Of a stretch of 64,000 nucleotides of DNA, positions 14,003 through 23,739 are shown in pieces. The DNA comes from Lophius americanus (lineage: Eukaryota; Chordata; Actinopteri; Lophiiformes; Lophiidae). Both the position numbers and the translations under genes were made by a program. The number at the start of each line of letters is the position of its first letter. Within the stretch, counting starts at the first letter, position 1. The notes beneath the pieces are model-generated. The model was not told the origin of the DNA, did not search any database, and was given only the letters and a program-made list of their open reading frames with translations. Location of the stretch: positions 1,302,001 through 1,366,000 of the forward strand of contig JBBDHG010000006.1 of the NCBI GenBank assembly GCA_037951165.1, read 5' to 3'.

Positions 14003-15538
14003 TCATTTGCTGTAGTCAGTGGGCTCCTTCCCCTCCTCTTTAAGTAAACACGTGCGCACCAAAGCCTCTGTGACGATGTAAGGGTCGCAGTTGGCTGATG
14101 GACGGCGGTCCTCGAAGTAGCCCTTCTTATCCTGCCCCACAGAGCGAGGAATGCGGATGCTGGCGCCACGATTGGCCACGCCAGCTGAAAATTCATCAAT
14201 ATTTGAAGTTTCGTGATGACCTGTGAGTCGTCTTGCATTGTCGAGCCCGCCTTTAGGATCATAGGCACGGATGTGATACATGTGCCTCTTTGCAAGCCGT
14301 TCAATGGACTCTTCAATAACTCTGTGGGGACAAGATTAAAGGGGTTACGAACTCGCTCTCCAAACAGTACCAAAAATAAGCAAACACCAAAGCTATGACT
14401 CTTAAAACTTACTTGAGTCCACCATCCACACGCATCTCCTTTGTGCTGAAGTTGGTGTGGCAGCCCGCGCCGTTCCAGTTCCCTTGGATAGGTTTGGGGT
14501 CAAAGGAGGCAACCACACCAAAATCCTCACACACTCTATGAAGGATGAAGCGAGCTATCCACAGATGGTCCCCCATGTTTATACCTTCACAAGGCCCAAT
14601 TTGGAACTCCCACTGAAACCATAGACACATTTATTAATAAGACAAAATGAAACTTAGATGGAAGAAAAACTACAATGACAACAGGACAATACCTGAGCTG
14701 GCATGACTTCAGCATTGGTGCCACAGATCTTAACTCCGGCATACATACAGCTCCTGTAGTGCGCTTCAACAATGTCTCTTCCAAACGCCTTATCTGCTCC
14801 CACTCCACAGTAATAAGGCCCTGATCAGGCGGGAAAAACCTTTACCATCTGCAGGTTCTCATAATATTAACAATATACCTCAATAATCAAGAGAGAAGCA
14901 ATAATCACCTTGTGGACCGGGGAACCCGTTGGAAGGCCAGCCAAATGGATGTCCATTCATGGCCAGCAGGGTGTACTCCTGCTCCATACCAAACCACGGA
15001 TGGTTACTCTCCACCATGCTCATGATCTGTTTACACGTGCAGCGCAGATTGGTCTCTGTCGTAGTAAAAAAGAGTCGTCAGTAGGAGTGCAAAACAGCTT
15101 CGACTTAACACGGCTCCAGATGTTCCCCTGCCTACCTGCTGGTTTGCGGTTGTACTTCAGCACCTCACAGAGCACAAGCTTGTTTGGATCTTTTCTGAAC
15201 GGGTCCCGGAACATGGCTACTGGGATCAGGAACATGTCACTGTTGGAGCCCTCCGACTGTCGCGTGCTGGAGCCATCGAAGTTCCATTCAGGAAGATCTG
15301 AAACAGAAAAATCAATAATTCCACAAACTTATCTCGACAACAATGCTTAATGCCTTTTTAGCCAGAACTTACCATCTATCATCTTAGGCTCAAAATCCAA
15401 TGTTCTAGTTTTGCATCGCAGTCCTTCTCCAGACCCATCTATCCAAATGTACATTGCTTGGACCATGCACCCCTGAGGGAGATCCATGTACTGTTGCTTC
15501 ACGGTTTTATTCAGTTTAGAGCTTAGTGAGGTGGCCAT
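14003..15538 (-). CDS. glul: Glutamine synthetase (glutamate-ammonia ligase), six coding exons
   Basis: The enzyme joins glutamate and ammonia with ATP to make glutamine; it acts as a decamer, usually cytosolic. Coding exons on the minus strand: 15538-15373, 15297-15136, 15055-14909, 14820-14693, 14612-14413 and 14321-14003. They sum to 1122 bases, 373 codons plus TGA, equal in length to the human protein. All five introns (75, 80, 88, 80 and 91 bases) are GT-AG and keep frame (phases 1,1,1,0,2). The ATG has A at -3 and G at +4 and opens the family's MATS start. Seen motifs: FDGSST (about 62-67, D63), MEQEY (E134, E136), GAGCHTNFS (H253) and FEDRRPSANCD (E338). No disabling change was seen. 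Teleosts have several glul paralogues; which one this is was not resolved. Confidence 0.97.
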
Positions 15539-15742
15539 TTTCTTGACTGAAAATCCTGCAGAGTGAGAAAGGGAGATGGGTGAGTTTCACACAGTGGAGT
15601 CATTGTGCCACAGTGTGTAAAACGCTGCTGAAATCTACTCTAAGGAAGATGTCATTAAAACCAAAAACCAGTAAACATTCAAACTCATGTTAGTGAATGA
15701 CATTAGAACTGATTGCATAAGGGCTGCATGAGTTATTCACGG

Positions 15743-15768
15743 GACAAGACACGTGATCATCTCTTGTC
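15743..15768. promoter_or_regulatory. Intron 1 palindrome around an E-box
   Basis: GACAAGA (15743-15749) and TCTTGTC (15762-15768) are inverted copies flanking a 12-base spacer that begins with CACGTG (15750-15755), an E-box for bHLH factors. It lies in the 5' UTR intron, a place where vertebrate glutamine synthetase genes carry control elements. Function is inferred only. Confidence 0.3.
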
Positions 15769-15909
15769 TCACCTGGTGGAAAAATAAAGGATCGAAGAAA
15801 TAATGTTTAAAATATTTAAGGTATAGTAAAGAAGTTAATAACTAATGACCCCACAGAATAAAACAGAGATGATGCACACGTTTTTTCTCGCTTTTCATCA
15901 CGAACTTAC

Positions 15910-16000
15910 CTAATGTTAGGTGTAGAAAAATATCAGAAGCTCCACAGAGTTTGCAAACGTGCCGTCGGTGTCCTTCTTTCTATTGTCTCTCATTCCTGCT
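15910..16000 (-). other. glul: Glutamine synthetase non-coding exon 1 (5' UTR)
   Basis: A strong donor (CATTAG then GTAAGT) ends the exon at 15910. The matching acceptor CTCTGCAG lies just before 15555, leaving 17 untranslated bases before the ATG and a 354-base intron (15909-15556). The start near 16000 is placed about 25-30 bases beyond the TATA box and is an estimate. A non-coding first exon with the ATG in exon 2 matches the vertebrate gene structure. Confidence 0.75.
15916..15993 (-). other. Upstream open reading frame in exon 1
   Basis: An ATG at 15993-15991 opens a 25-codon frame (MRDNRKKDT start, LLIFFYT end) closing with TAA at 15918-15916, still inside exon 1. It is out of frame with glutamine synthetase. 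The ATG lies close to the predicted cap site, so it may be skipped by scanning ribosomes. Confidence 0.45.
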
Positions 16001-16022
16001 TTACCGAGAGCCTCCAGGTTAG

Positions 16023-16062
16023 ATTTATAGCCCAGCTGAGCATCTCCGCTGCCTCTGATTGG
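16023..16062 (-). promoter_or_regulatory. Glutamine synthetase core promoter: TATA and CCAAT boxes
   Basis: On the minus strand CCAAT lies at 16062-16058 (within CAGCCAATCAGAG) and TATAAAT at 16029-16023. The spacing to each other and to the exon 1 donor fits a standard TATA promoter with a start near 16000. A GA/CT-rich tract lies about 100 bases further upstream. Confidence 0.75.
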
Positions 16063-16121
16063 CTGAGCGGAGCATAAACCCGTGATGCAGGCGAGGGACT
16101 GCGTTTTCTTACGAGACAAAC

Positions 16122-16174
16122 AAAGGAGAGAGAGGGGGAGAGATAGAGAGAGAGATAGGAAATGGAGAGAGAGA
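16122..16174. repeat. GA-rich tract upstream of the promoter
   Basis: A purine run built of GAGAGA blocks with a few interruptions, about 100 bases upstream of the TATA box. On the gene's sense strand it is CT-rich. It could be an unstable simple repeat or a binding site for GAGA-type factors. Confidence 0.7.
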
Positions 16175-16379
16175 GGCTCTTAATTAGCATATGAATATGA
16201 AGCAGTAGAAAAACAATGAGAGCGGCTTAAGCAGGTCAAGATGTCTTTCTCTCTCTATCACACTCTCACACGCATAAGCACACGCAGAGGTAGGGATGAT
16301 AGTAACTGACCGTACAAGGAATGCGCCTTCTGGTGGCGATAAACGTGAGCTGAGGCTCATTTATGACGTATACGGAAAT

Positions 16380-16555
16380 GGACATTCTCCAACTTCCGCC
16401 AAGGAGATTATAATTTTTATTTGTCTGTTTGTTACTTGGAAAAATTCTGGAAAAACTGATGCACAGATTTGGATGATATTTAACTCAGTAGACCTCTTGC
16501 GAAAACGCCATAACAACGTATTCTTAACCATGGTGATGTAGGGCACTTTCGGTGG
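16380..16555 (+). repeat. Dispersed repeat family A, copy 2
   Basis: CCGCCAAGGAGATTATAATTTT is followed by TTTGTCTGTTTGTTAC, AAAAACTGATG and CAGATTTGGATGATATTTA. The order matches copies at 9955 and 19297. It lies about 400 bases upstream of the glutamine synthetase start. Long frames here are incidental. Confidence 0.6.
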
Positions 16556-16698
16556 TTTTACATAATGTTTTTATGTAACGTTCATCTAAACGCGTCTATA
16601 AGATGTGATAATTTAGCCTGTAACTGCCAGTCCAGGGATTTCCACAACTGCTTCTCCTTTACAGGATTGCAGGGGGGCTGGAGTCTAAATCAACTTTT

Positions 16699-16766
16699 CA
16701 TTGATTTAAGTTCATTTAGAACTTAAATCAATGAACAAGACACAAGCCTGTGTCTTGTTCATTGAT
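16699..16766. repeat. Two overlapping perfect hairpins
   Basis: The first pairs 16699-16713 with 16719-16733 (15 bp, loop ATTTA). The second pairs 16727-16744 with 16749-16766 (18 bp, loop AGCC). The two share the segment ATCAATG, so only one can form at a time. The pattern of a segment followed by its inverse twice is typical of replication template switching. Confidence 0.85.
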
Positions 16767-16974
16767 ACAATGGCAAGACATACAATGAGTAAAAAACAAC
16801 AACAAATGGGGAGGTAACAATTTGTGACATGTGATCAGATCAGACAGTTGGTAGTTTTTCACTTTACAGTTTCTAAGATAAATAAATAATCTTAAAAAAA
16901 AGATAGATTTTCCTCAATACTCCAGAAAAGATCTATTACAATTCATTTAATTTACATTTATACTCTCATAAATT

Positions 16975-17268
16975 GTGAATTGACTTTACTTATATAGCAG
17001 CACTCAAATCACTTTAAATTGTGAGTCAGCATTCACCTGCTGACACAAACATTCATGTGTAAATGATGATAGATCCTGCCCTAGGACGCAGGCTCATTAG
17101 GAACTGTAACCATTCACGCCATCATTCACACTCCAATGGAACAGACTTTGGGGGCAACTTGGGGTTAAGTATCTTGTTGAAGGGCACTTCTGTGGCCAGG
17201 GATTGAACAAATGACCTTCAGCTAAGTGAACAACCGCCCTACCAACTGAGCCACCATCACCCCATGGC
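16975..17268 (-). repeat. tRNA-derived SINE, family B
   Basis: The minus strand begins with GGTGGCTCAGTTGGTAGGGC (A-box region) and has TTGTTCAATCCC (B box). Then follow CAACAAGATACTTAACCCCA and a 3' part with AAAGTGATTTGAGTGCTGCT near 16990-17020. Related copies lie at 22032 (+) and 61517 (-). Confidence 0.8.
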
Positions 17269-18344
17269 AACTGTGATTGTGTGATTGAACTGTGCAATAT
17301 ATTACATTTTCCGTGCCACTTTCAGTTTTCACTTTGTTGAGTTGCTGTAACACTTGAATTTCTCGCGGGGGGGATTAATATGCTTCCCTCCTTTTCTCCC
17401 TGCTTCCATGCCTCCTCTCCCCACCTATCCAATGGCCAATGCTTGGATTCCATGAGAGATAATAACTTGTGCCCACAGAATAAAAATATTTTTTTATGGC
17501 GCTTCAGGGGCTCTGATGTGCATGGCAATGTGTTCACATTCCTTGTGAATATCTCTATCGGTATGTAGGCTACTGATTCCTTTAATGCTTTTTTGTCCAT
17601 ATAGAGCGGAAACTGCAGTAACTGTAAGCTGATAGGGCAAGCCATTGTCACTGAACACAAACAGTTACGAAGAACGAGCATAGCAACAGTGCGATTTCGT
17701 GACTAGACCTCGTAAGGCCTTTCAGACACGCTTTCAATTGTGTCCACCAAAACAAGGTACGACGTACTCAGGGGTGATTAATCAGGTTGAGCAGGGCAGG
17801 TCTGAGGTTTCACATTAGCTGTTCCCAGTACTATATAGTGTTACATTTAGTTGCTGTTTACTTTGAACAGCAATTAAAACCTCTTTGTTTAAATGTAAGC
17901 GATACTGAACTCATGAATCTGAACTATTTTATTTCGAAAAACACATTCAGATTAAATGTGATGTGATTTCCCATTTTTTTTAATGTAATTTACATGCTTT
18001 TAGATTCACAGACTCAGACTAAATGTTCAGAAAAGTACATTCTAGTGTTTCAAGGTCAACAGGTCTATTTTAAATCTTAAAATCCTTGTCCAAAATTTTT
18101 AAATCAAGTGCTAAAATTGTCACATTTCTGGAATCAAATTTTTAGAACAAGGAATTTTTTTTAAAGGAAAAACTTCAATCCAATGAGGTTATGAATATAA
18201 ATTATCAACACATCCTTCATTGCACTTAGATGGGTTTCTGTCACCATATAATATTACAAATGCATCTAGTTTCTAAATATCCATAATAAACTAATTTCAA
18301 TTACAGTATTGCGTTGCTTCTAAAGTTTTAATTACAGTAGCGTT
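17269..18344. other. Spacer, nothing recognised
   Basis: Short frames at 17322-17681 (-) and 17380-17568 (+) overlap and show no motif. No clear repeat was identified. Confidence 0.5.
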
Positions 18345-18770
18345 TCTCCATTGGTGGAAAAAACATAGTCAGATCCTTGTAAAAGTACTAATTCCACATC
18401 ATGAAAATACCCCACTGCAAGTTCAAGCCCTGCATTTGAAACCTTACTCAAGTAAAATATGGAAGTATTATTAGCAAAATGTTCTTGAAACATCAAAGTA
18501 AAAGTGCTCATTATATAATAGAATTGTCCCTCTCAATGGTTTACCATTAGTTTTGCTAGATTATTGTGTTAACCTGTGCTACTGCTGCACATTGAAAGTT
18601 ATCTAACTGCTTAACCAAAAAGTGGGTGAATTATCTCATATCCATGAAGAAATCTTTTCAATTGCAATCTGAAAAGTAGTCAGTATCTACAGCTGTCAGA
18701 CAAATATAATTTAATTTATATAATTTATGATAAATGACCATAAAATAGCAACTATCAATGTAAAATGGAA
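18345..18770 (+). mobile_element. Non-autonomous DNA element, family C, copy 1
   Basis: The copy starts with TGGTGGAAAAAACATAGTCAG, in two adjoining parts, then AAAAGTACTAATTCCACA, CCTTACTCAAGTAAAATATG and AAGTAAAAGTGCTCATTATA. This is the text of a very common teleost element rich in AAGTAAAAGTACT units, recalled as hAT-like. An inverted copy lies at 22490-23425. Confidence 0.6.
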
Positions 18771-19294
18771 ATTAATTTAACCTGAACAATTGGGAATATA
18801 TTGGGATGACATTTCACCCGTCTATTAACAATATTTATTCCTGTTCGTTATAACCTTTCCACATAAGATCATTTCTGGTGACATGTAGACCGACAGGCTG
18901 TCGTTTGCCGCCTCGTTGCAGCTGCTGCCTCAGCTCCGCATAGATTCCATAGGCCATCATAAAATGCTATATATGTTTCCTTTAGCGTCAGAGTCATGCA
19001 GCCAGAATGCAGCACTCTCCTAAAGTCATGTAAATCTTTCTCTCGGACGAGTCAACTTGAACTTTGTGTGACCTTGCTAAGTGATGTTCCTTAAATGCTT
19101 GACCCACTCAAACGCATGTTCTAAATTAAAAATATTCTTTAATGCTAAAATAACCTTACAATCTCCTGGCAGAAGAAAACAGTGAGCTCTCAAATCTGTA
19201 ATCCAACACCACCATCTAATGGCTAAAATGAAGAAATGTGCTCCTGCAACTGGCACTGCACATCTTGTTTAATAATCTGACAAGTCCCTTTTTT
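18771..19294. other. Spacer, nothing recognised
   Basis: No gene or clear repeat was seen. The left part is AT-rich and may be the decayed right end of the preceding element. Confidence 0.45.
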
Positions 19295-19296
19295 TT

Positions 19297-19415
19297 TTAC
19301 CTCTGCCAAAGAGGATATATATTTATTTTGTTGATTTGTTTGTTAGCAAGAATCCTTAAAAAAACTAGTGAACGGATTTGCACAACATTTTACCAAGAGG
19401 TAGATTTTGTCATAT
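19297..19415 (+). repeat. Dispersed repeat family A, copy 3
   Basis: ACCTCTGCCAAAGAGGATATAT is followed by TTGATTTGTTTGTTAGCA, AAAAAACTAGTGAACGGATT and ACATTTTACCAAGAGGTAG, in the family order seen at 9955 and 16380. Confidence 0.65.
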
Positions 19416-19424
19416 GCTACAGGT

Positions 19425-19640
19425 ATGTTAAAAGTCCAGTGTGTAAAATGAAAGGGATATTTATGGGTATATCTTCGAATAGATGAAATTTAATATTCAT
19501 ATGTAGGTTTTTTGTGCGAACGTTAAAAAATATTTTGATCAAATCTTTGTTTATAAAAAGCCTTCTTTATCTCCATTTATCTCCGAAGAGTGGGTCCTTA
19601 TGTAGGTAAATGTTTGGACATACCATGATTGAGCCATGTT
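19425..19640 (+). repeat. Dispersed repeat family D (GTCCAGTGTGTA end), copy 1
   Basis: AAAGTCCAGTGTGTAAAATG leads into ATATTCATATGTAGGTTTTTTG. A minus-strand copy at 28400-28715 ends in the complementary CACACTGGCCCTTTAA. The shared outer text suggests a MITE with GTCCAGTGTGTA-like ends. Confidence 0.5.
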
Positions 19641-19912
19641 TGTACAGACGTCTTTAGAGGAATTTTGCATTTTCACTTTTTACTGTGTTTTGAAGAATGG
19701 ATCATACTTTAGAACAACAAAAAGCAATGGGGTGCCAAGTTTTATACTTTATCTGCCCAGATTCTACTTTTAAATGTAGAATTCTCCAGCAGCCTGGAGC
19801 TGGCCCTGTACCGCCTCACTCCTTCCCAGCAGCTGCATAAGGAAAGAGGCTGGCAGCAGAGAAGTCTGCATAAAATCCACTGGACCTTGACATTCTGATG
19901 ATGTCGTACAGA

Positions 19913-20222
19913 ACATATCCCTTTTCCAATGAGCAGGTTCCATGGCTAGTTTGGAGCCAGAGCCTGACTCAGCACCAGTTCTTTGCTTTTCGAAAGCCTA
20001 AGCACCAGCTCCTGGCTCTCAAAACTGGTGCAACCAACTCTTTGCTGGTTTAGAGCCCAGAACCGATTACGCTATACAGTTATGCATGGCTCCGACTTGG
20101 CTCCTTGCCAATGGAATAGCAAACCGGTTCTTAGGGGGTGCCCAAGTTGAACCAACTAAGCACTGGCTCTAGCAAAAGCACCAAATTAGCACCAGGTTAT
20201 TTTTGGTGGAAAAGGGGTATGT
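19913..20222. mobile_element. Candidate MITE with 15-bp terminal inverted repeats
   Basis: The left end ACATATCCCTTTTCC (19913-19927) and the reverse complement of the right end (20208-20222, ACATACCCCTTTTCC) match at 14 of 15 positions. The 310-bp interior carries repeated CACCAG and GGCTC words and no coding frame. Candidate TA duplications flank both ends. This suits a non-autonomous DNA transposon. Confidence 0.65.
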
Positions 20223-20789
20223 ATATACCTAGTTGTTTCACTGAATGAACCTGGAACACTCCACTGTATGAACCTAGTCTGTTTCACTGAAAGAAACATG
20301 GACCACTCTCCTCCATGATCCTAGTATGTTTGAGTGTAGCCCACCCAAACCAACAATACAATTCTGATTACACAAAAAGAGGATAATGTTTTTCTTTCTA
20401 TAGTTCTAAATTCAAAAACAGAACCATCTGTCAACACCCAACAATTTGTAATGGTAAAAGCAAGAAATTATATTAATTGTTAAGTCTCTGTCCCAGCAGA
20501 TTGACTGTATAATAAATATGCTTTTACATAGAAGAGGCAGATATTCAACCCAATATCACCGTAAAGCATACAGACAGAAAATATAATTTTATGATTGCTC
20601 TTTCAATACATGATTTCTAATGCATTTATTATAATCCACCACATGTGGCTTAATGTTGTGTAAAAGACCCCACAATCATTAACACTAGAAAATAAACGAA
20701 ACCTGTAACTAAATCAAACAAATATGAATTACCATGAAAGTAACAAAATAAAGTAAAATGAAGACAGAATAGTTCAAATATAGGCTTGA
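20223..20789. other. Spacer, nothing recognised
   Basis: A loosely repeated CTAGTNTGTTTCACTGAA phrase near 20230-20300 is visible; otherwise nothing was seen. Confidence 0.45.
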
Positions 20790-20791
20790 TT

Positions 20792-20890
20792 TAAAGAGGA
20801 CATATTGTGAAACATTCCCTTTTTCAGTTTTTTTTCATGACATATTTGGGTATTTGGAAGGCTTACTGATGCACATGAGTCGAATTAGAT
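20792..20890 (+). repeat. Possible MITE fragment
   Basis: TTAAAGAGGACATATTGTG followed by CCCTTTTTCAGTTTTTTTT resembles the end of a frequent teleost MITE. The other end was not found. Confidence 0.35.
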
Positions 20891-21167
20891 GAATCTGTGA
20901 GTAATTTTTAAGCCATGCTTCAGAAATCACGTGACTTTTGGCCTCTGCTGTTTGAGTATTCAAAATAGATTGAATGATTTAAGCCAGTCAAATAAAAAAC
21001 TCAGCCAACACCACTGTTTTTTCCAAACCACCCATCACATGGAGGGGAAAAGCCATAGACCTAAACTTTTGTGCTGCTTTCTGCACAGATCAGCATTCAT
21101 TATTAATAATCTTTAATTTTTGTTTATCACATGTTATAAAGTACACATATACAGCACACCGGCGTCA

Positions 21168-21292
21168 AAATTATCATTTGCTCAAGGACCCATGGCTTGT
21201 TGGGTGAGGGGCTGGGCTCAAATCCTGGTCTCTTGGTTGAGGGAAGACCGCTCTACCCACTGAGCTAAAGCCGCCCCTGCTTCTCCTGCTTC
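21168..21292 (-). repeat. tRNA-derived SINE fragment
   Basis: Minus strand: GCGGCTTTAGCTCAGTGGGT (A box), AGACCAGGATTTGAGCCC (B box region) and TGGGTCCTTGAG. This is the head of the SINE type seen at 26119. A poly(T) run lies at 21341-21358. Confidence 0.65.
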
Positions 21293-21802
21293 TCCTGCTT
21301 CATGCCTGAGACGACATAAAGACTGAGGAGTGGATAAACCTTTTTTTTTTTTTTTTTTGAAGGAACCAGATGATTTTTGTTAAATCTTAAAGCACTTCAA
21401 GTCCGACAGCATCAGCAACTCAGACAAGAAAAAAAAACTGGCAGATTTCCACAATTAATTTATATTTTTAATAGATCGACCGTAAACCAAACATGCAATT
21501 TTCAAAACTGCACATGCAATTTAGCACTCGCTATTTAGGATCTTACTAAATCGAACCCTTACTGTTTATAATTAGCTCTGTTGGCTGTTTCCCTGGTGTT
21601 TCGGTACAAGTTAATGCTACAGATGACACTAAGAGCCCATGCTAGCAGCTAATGATAGCAGTATAGGGAGGTTAGTGTTGCTATGATGATTGCTATGATG
21701 ATGATCATTTGCACAACATGTTTTGCAAATGCGCGTTGATTCACAAACAAACTTGCAAATTAAAAACACAATTCACAAAATAATGTTTTTCTGTTTTGCA
21801 AA
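21293..21802. other. Spacer with poly(T) run
   Basis: Besides the poly(T) run, a short GCTTCTCCT triplet repeat (21279-21300) and repeated GCTATGATGAT (21679-21702) are seen. No gene was recognised. Confidence 0.45.
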
Positions 21803-21903
21803 CATGCTGTTGTTGTTCCTTGCACATATAATAATAATAATACATTTAATTATAAATTAAATGTATTATTATTATTATATGTGCAAGGAACAACTACAGC
21901 ATG
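21803..21903. repeat. 101-bp near-perfect palindrome, AT-rich core
   Basis: Arms 21803-21851 and 21855-21903 (49 bp) pair at 48 positions around a 3-base spacer ATA. The arms contain a (TAA)n run and the word GTTGTTCCTTGCACATAT. It would form a stable hairpin or cruciform. No terminal duplication typical of a transposon was noticed. Confidence 0.92.
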
Positions 21904-22031
21904 CCTTACTACACCAATTGTACAAAAACCCCATTCTATAACTAAAAAAAACTACAAAAAACAAAAAACACATATCATCTTTAGTTTGTTTATAGAAAAA
22001 ATTAAACCTAAGCCAACTGAGTCCCAATTCT

Positions 22032-22424
<393 letters not shown>

Positions 22425-22489
22425 TCATCATTATTATTTTATGGTATTCCCCGCTGTGACCCTGAACTGGATAATGGTTGACATGCAAT

Positions 22490-23425
22490 CGTAAATACTA
22501 AGTAAGTACATTTATTGAAATATTTAATTTACAAAGTTAACATTTTAAGTACTTGTATTTTACTTTAAATTTCAATTTCATGCTACTTTATCATTTTACT
22601 CTCGTTCATTTCAGACGGAAATACTATACTTTCTATTCCAATTCATTTGTCTGACAGCCGTAGTTATTTTGTTTTTAAAGTATATTTTTAAATATTTTCC
22701 TAGGCCGTTTAGATTTTTTTTTTTATTGAGATATCTCCAATAACCTATGAGTTATTGCCAGCATATAAATATATCGACCACTCCAACTCACTTTGTGTAT
22801 CTCTCAAATACTCTGTAGCCGGTCGTCTCCTGCGACTTCCACTTCAGTGTCTTTGTTCAGCAAAGTCAGCCCCCAGCTCCGACTCCAAAAGAATATCAAA
22901 CGATAAAAACAAAATCAATAGCCACATTGTGACGTCACTACTCCAAACCGCTTTTTTTTTTTCATTCCAACAAGTATCATCGCCAAAATATAATCACTGG
23001 ATATGCCAAAACAGACATCTGGGTAAAATGTTTTGCAAATCCGTCCATTAGCTTTTCCCTAATCCTGCTAAAAAACGAACAAACAGACAAATTCACAGAA
23101 GTGAAAACACAACCTCTTTTGCGTAGGTTATAAACATGTTTGATGTTAGTTAGTTAGTTTCCCTTATTCTGTCTTTAAAAATCCTTCTATTTTTGGCATT
23201 TATGGTAGTAATTCAAGCCGGCAATGCAGGAGTACTATTAATCAAAGTGTAAGAGAAATATGGAGACACTTTACTGCAGTCTGCACTCTTACTTAGATGC
23301 TTTCAGAAAATTTAGCTGATAATCACATATCATAACTTGTGTAAGATTTGAAATAGTATTTTCACGTGAGGTATTAGCACTTTTACTGCAGTATAGGATC
23401 TTAATACTTTGTTCTTCACAGGTTA
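22490..23425 (-). mobile_element. Non-autonomous DNA element, family C, copy 2, interrupted
   Basis: The right end (minus-strand start, about 23425-23240) reads AAGTATTAAGATCCTATACT with AAAGTGCTAATACCTCACG, matching the start of the copy at 18345. The left end (22490-22690) has AAAATACAAGTACTTAAAA and GTACTTACTTAG, matching the far end of the family. The middle carries other sequence, including a family A copy at 22975. Confidence 0.5.
22975..23135 (-). repeat. Dispersed repeat family A, copy 4, nested
   Basis: On the minus strand AAAAGAGGTTGTGTTTTCAC precedes TTTGTCTGTTTGTTCG, AGCAGGATTAGGGAAAAGC and GGACGGATTTGCAAAACATT. The order is that of the other family A copies. It lies inside the interrupted family C element. 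Confidence 0.6.
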
Positions 23426-23739
23426 CAAGAAATTAATAAATAAATGAGTGACTCAATCCAAATTCAGTACCCACAGTGTCCACTAGGTGTTATACCTTTT
23501 TGAATAATTTGCATATAACCTTTCTTTGGTAGATCACTTTTTCTCTGTCATTCCGTAAAACAAATTGAAAATAAAAGTAAGATGAATTAAGAGAGCAAAT
23601 GGTTTACAATTACGTTTTTCGTTTCCAACATTCAATAGTCTTTTGTGCAAAAGTGTATCCTGAACATGAAAAATAGATTTGGATTCTCGGAGAACATGCC
23701 TGATCTTTGCTTCACAACAAATGCTGCATGAGAGCAAAC
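23426..23739. other. Spacer, nothing recognised
   Basis: A 67-codon minus frame (23534-23737) has no motif. Nothing else was seen. Confidence 0.5.

Noticed and set aside
14587..14808. 73-codon minus frame in a different frame
   Set aside because: It overlaps a true glutamine synthetase exon and its intron in the wrong frame.
14910..15350. 146-codon plus-strand frame
   Set aside because: It is antisense to glutamine synthetase exons and introns, which are certain on the minus strand.
16975..17268. Direct repeats suggestive of a CRISPR array
   Set aside because: No regular repeat-spacer pattern exists anywhere in the window, and the host is a vertebrate. The stretch is a SINE.
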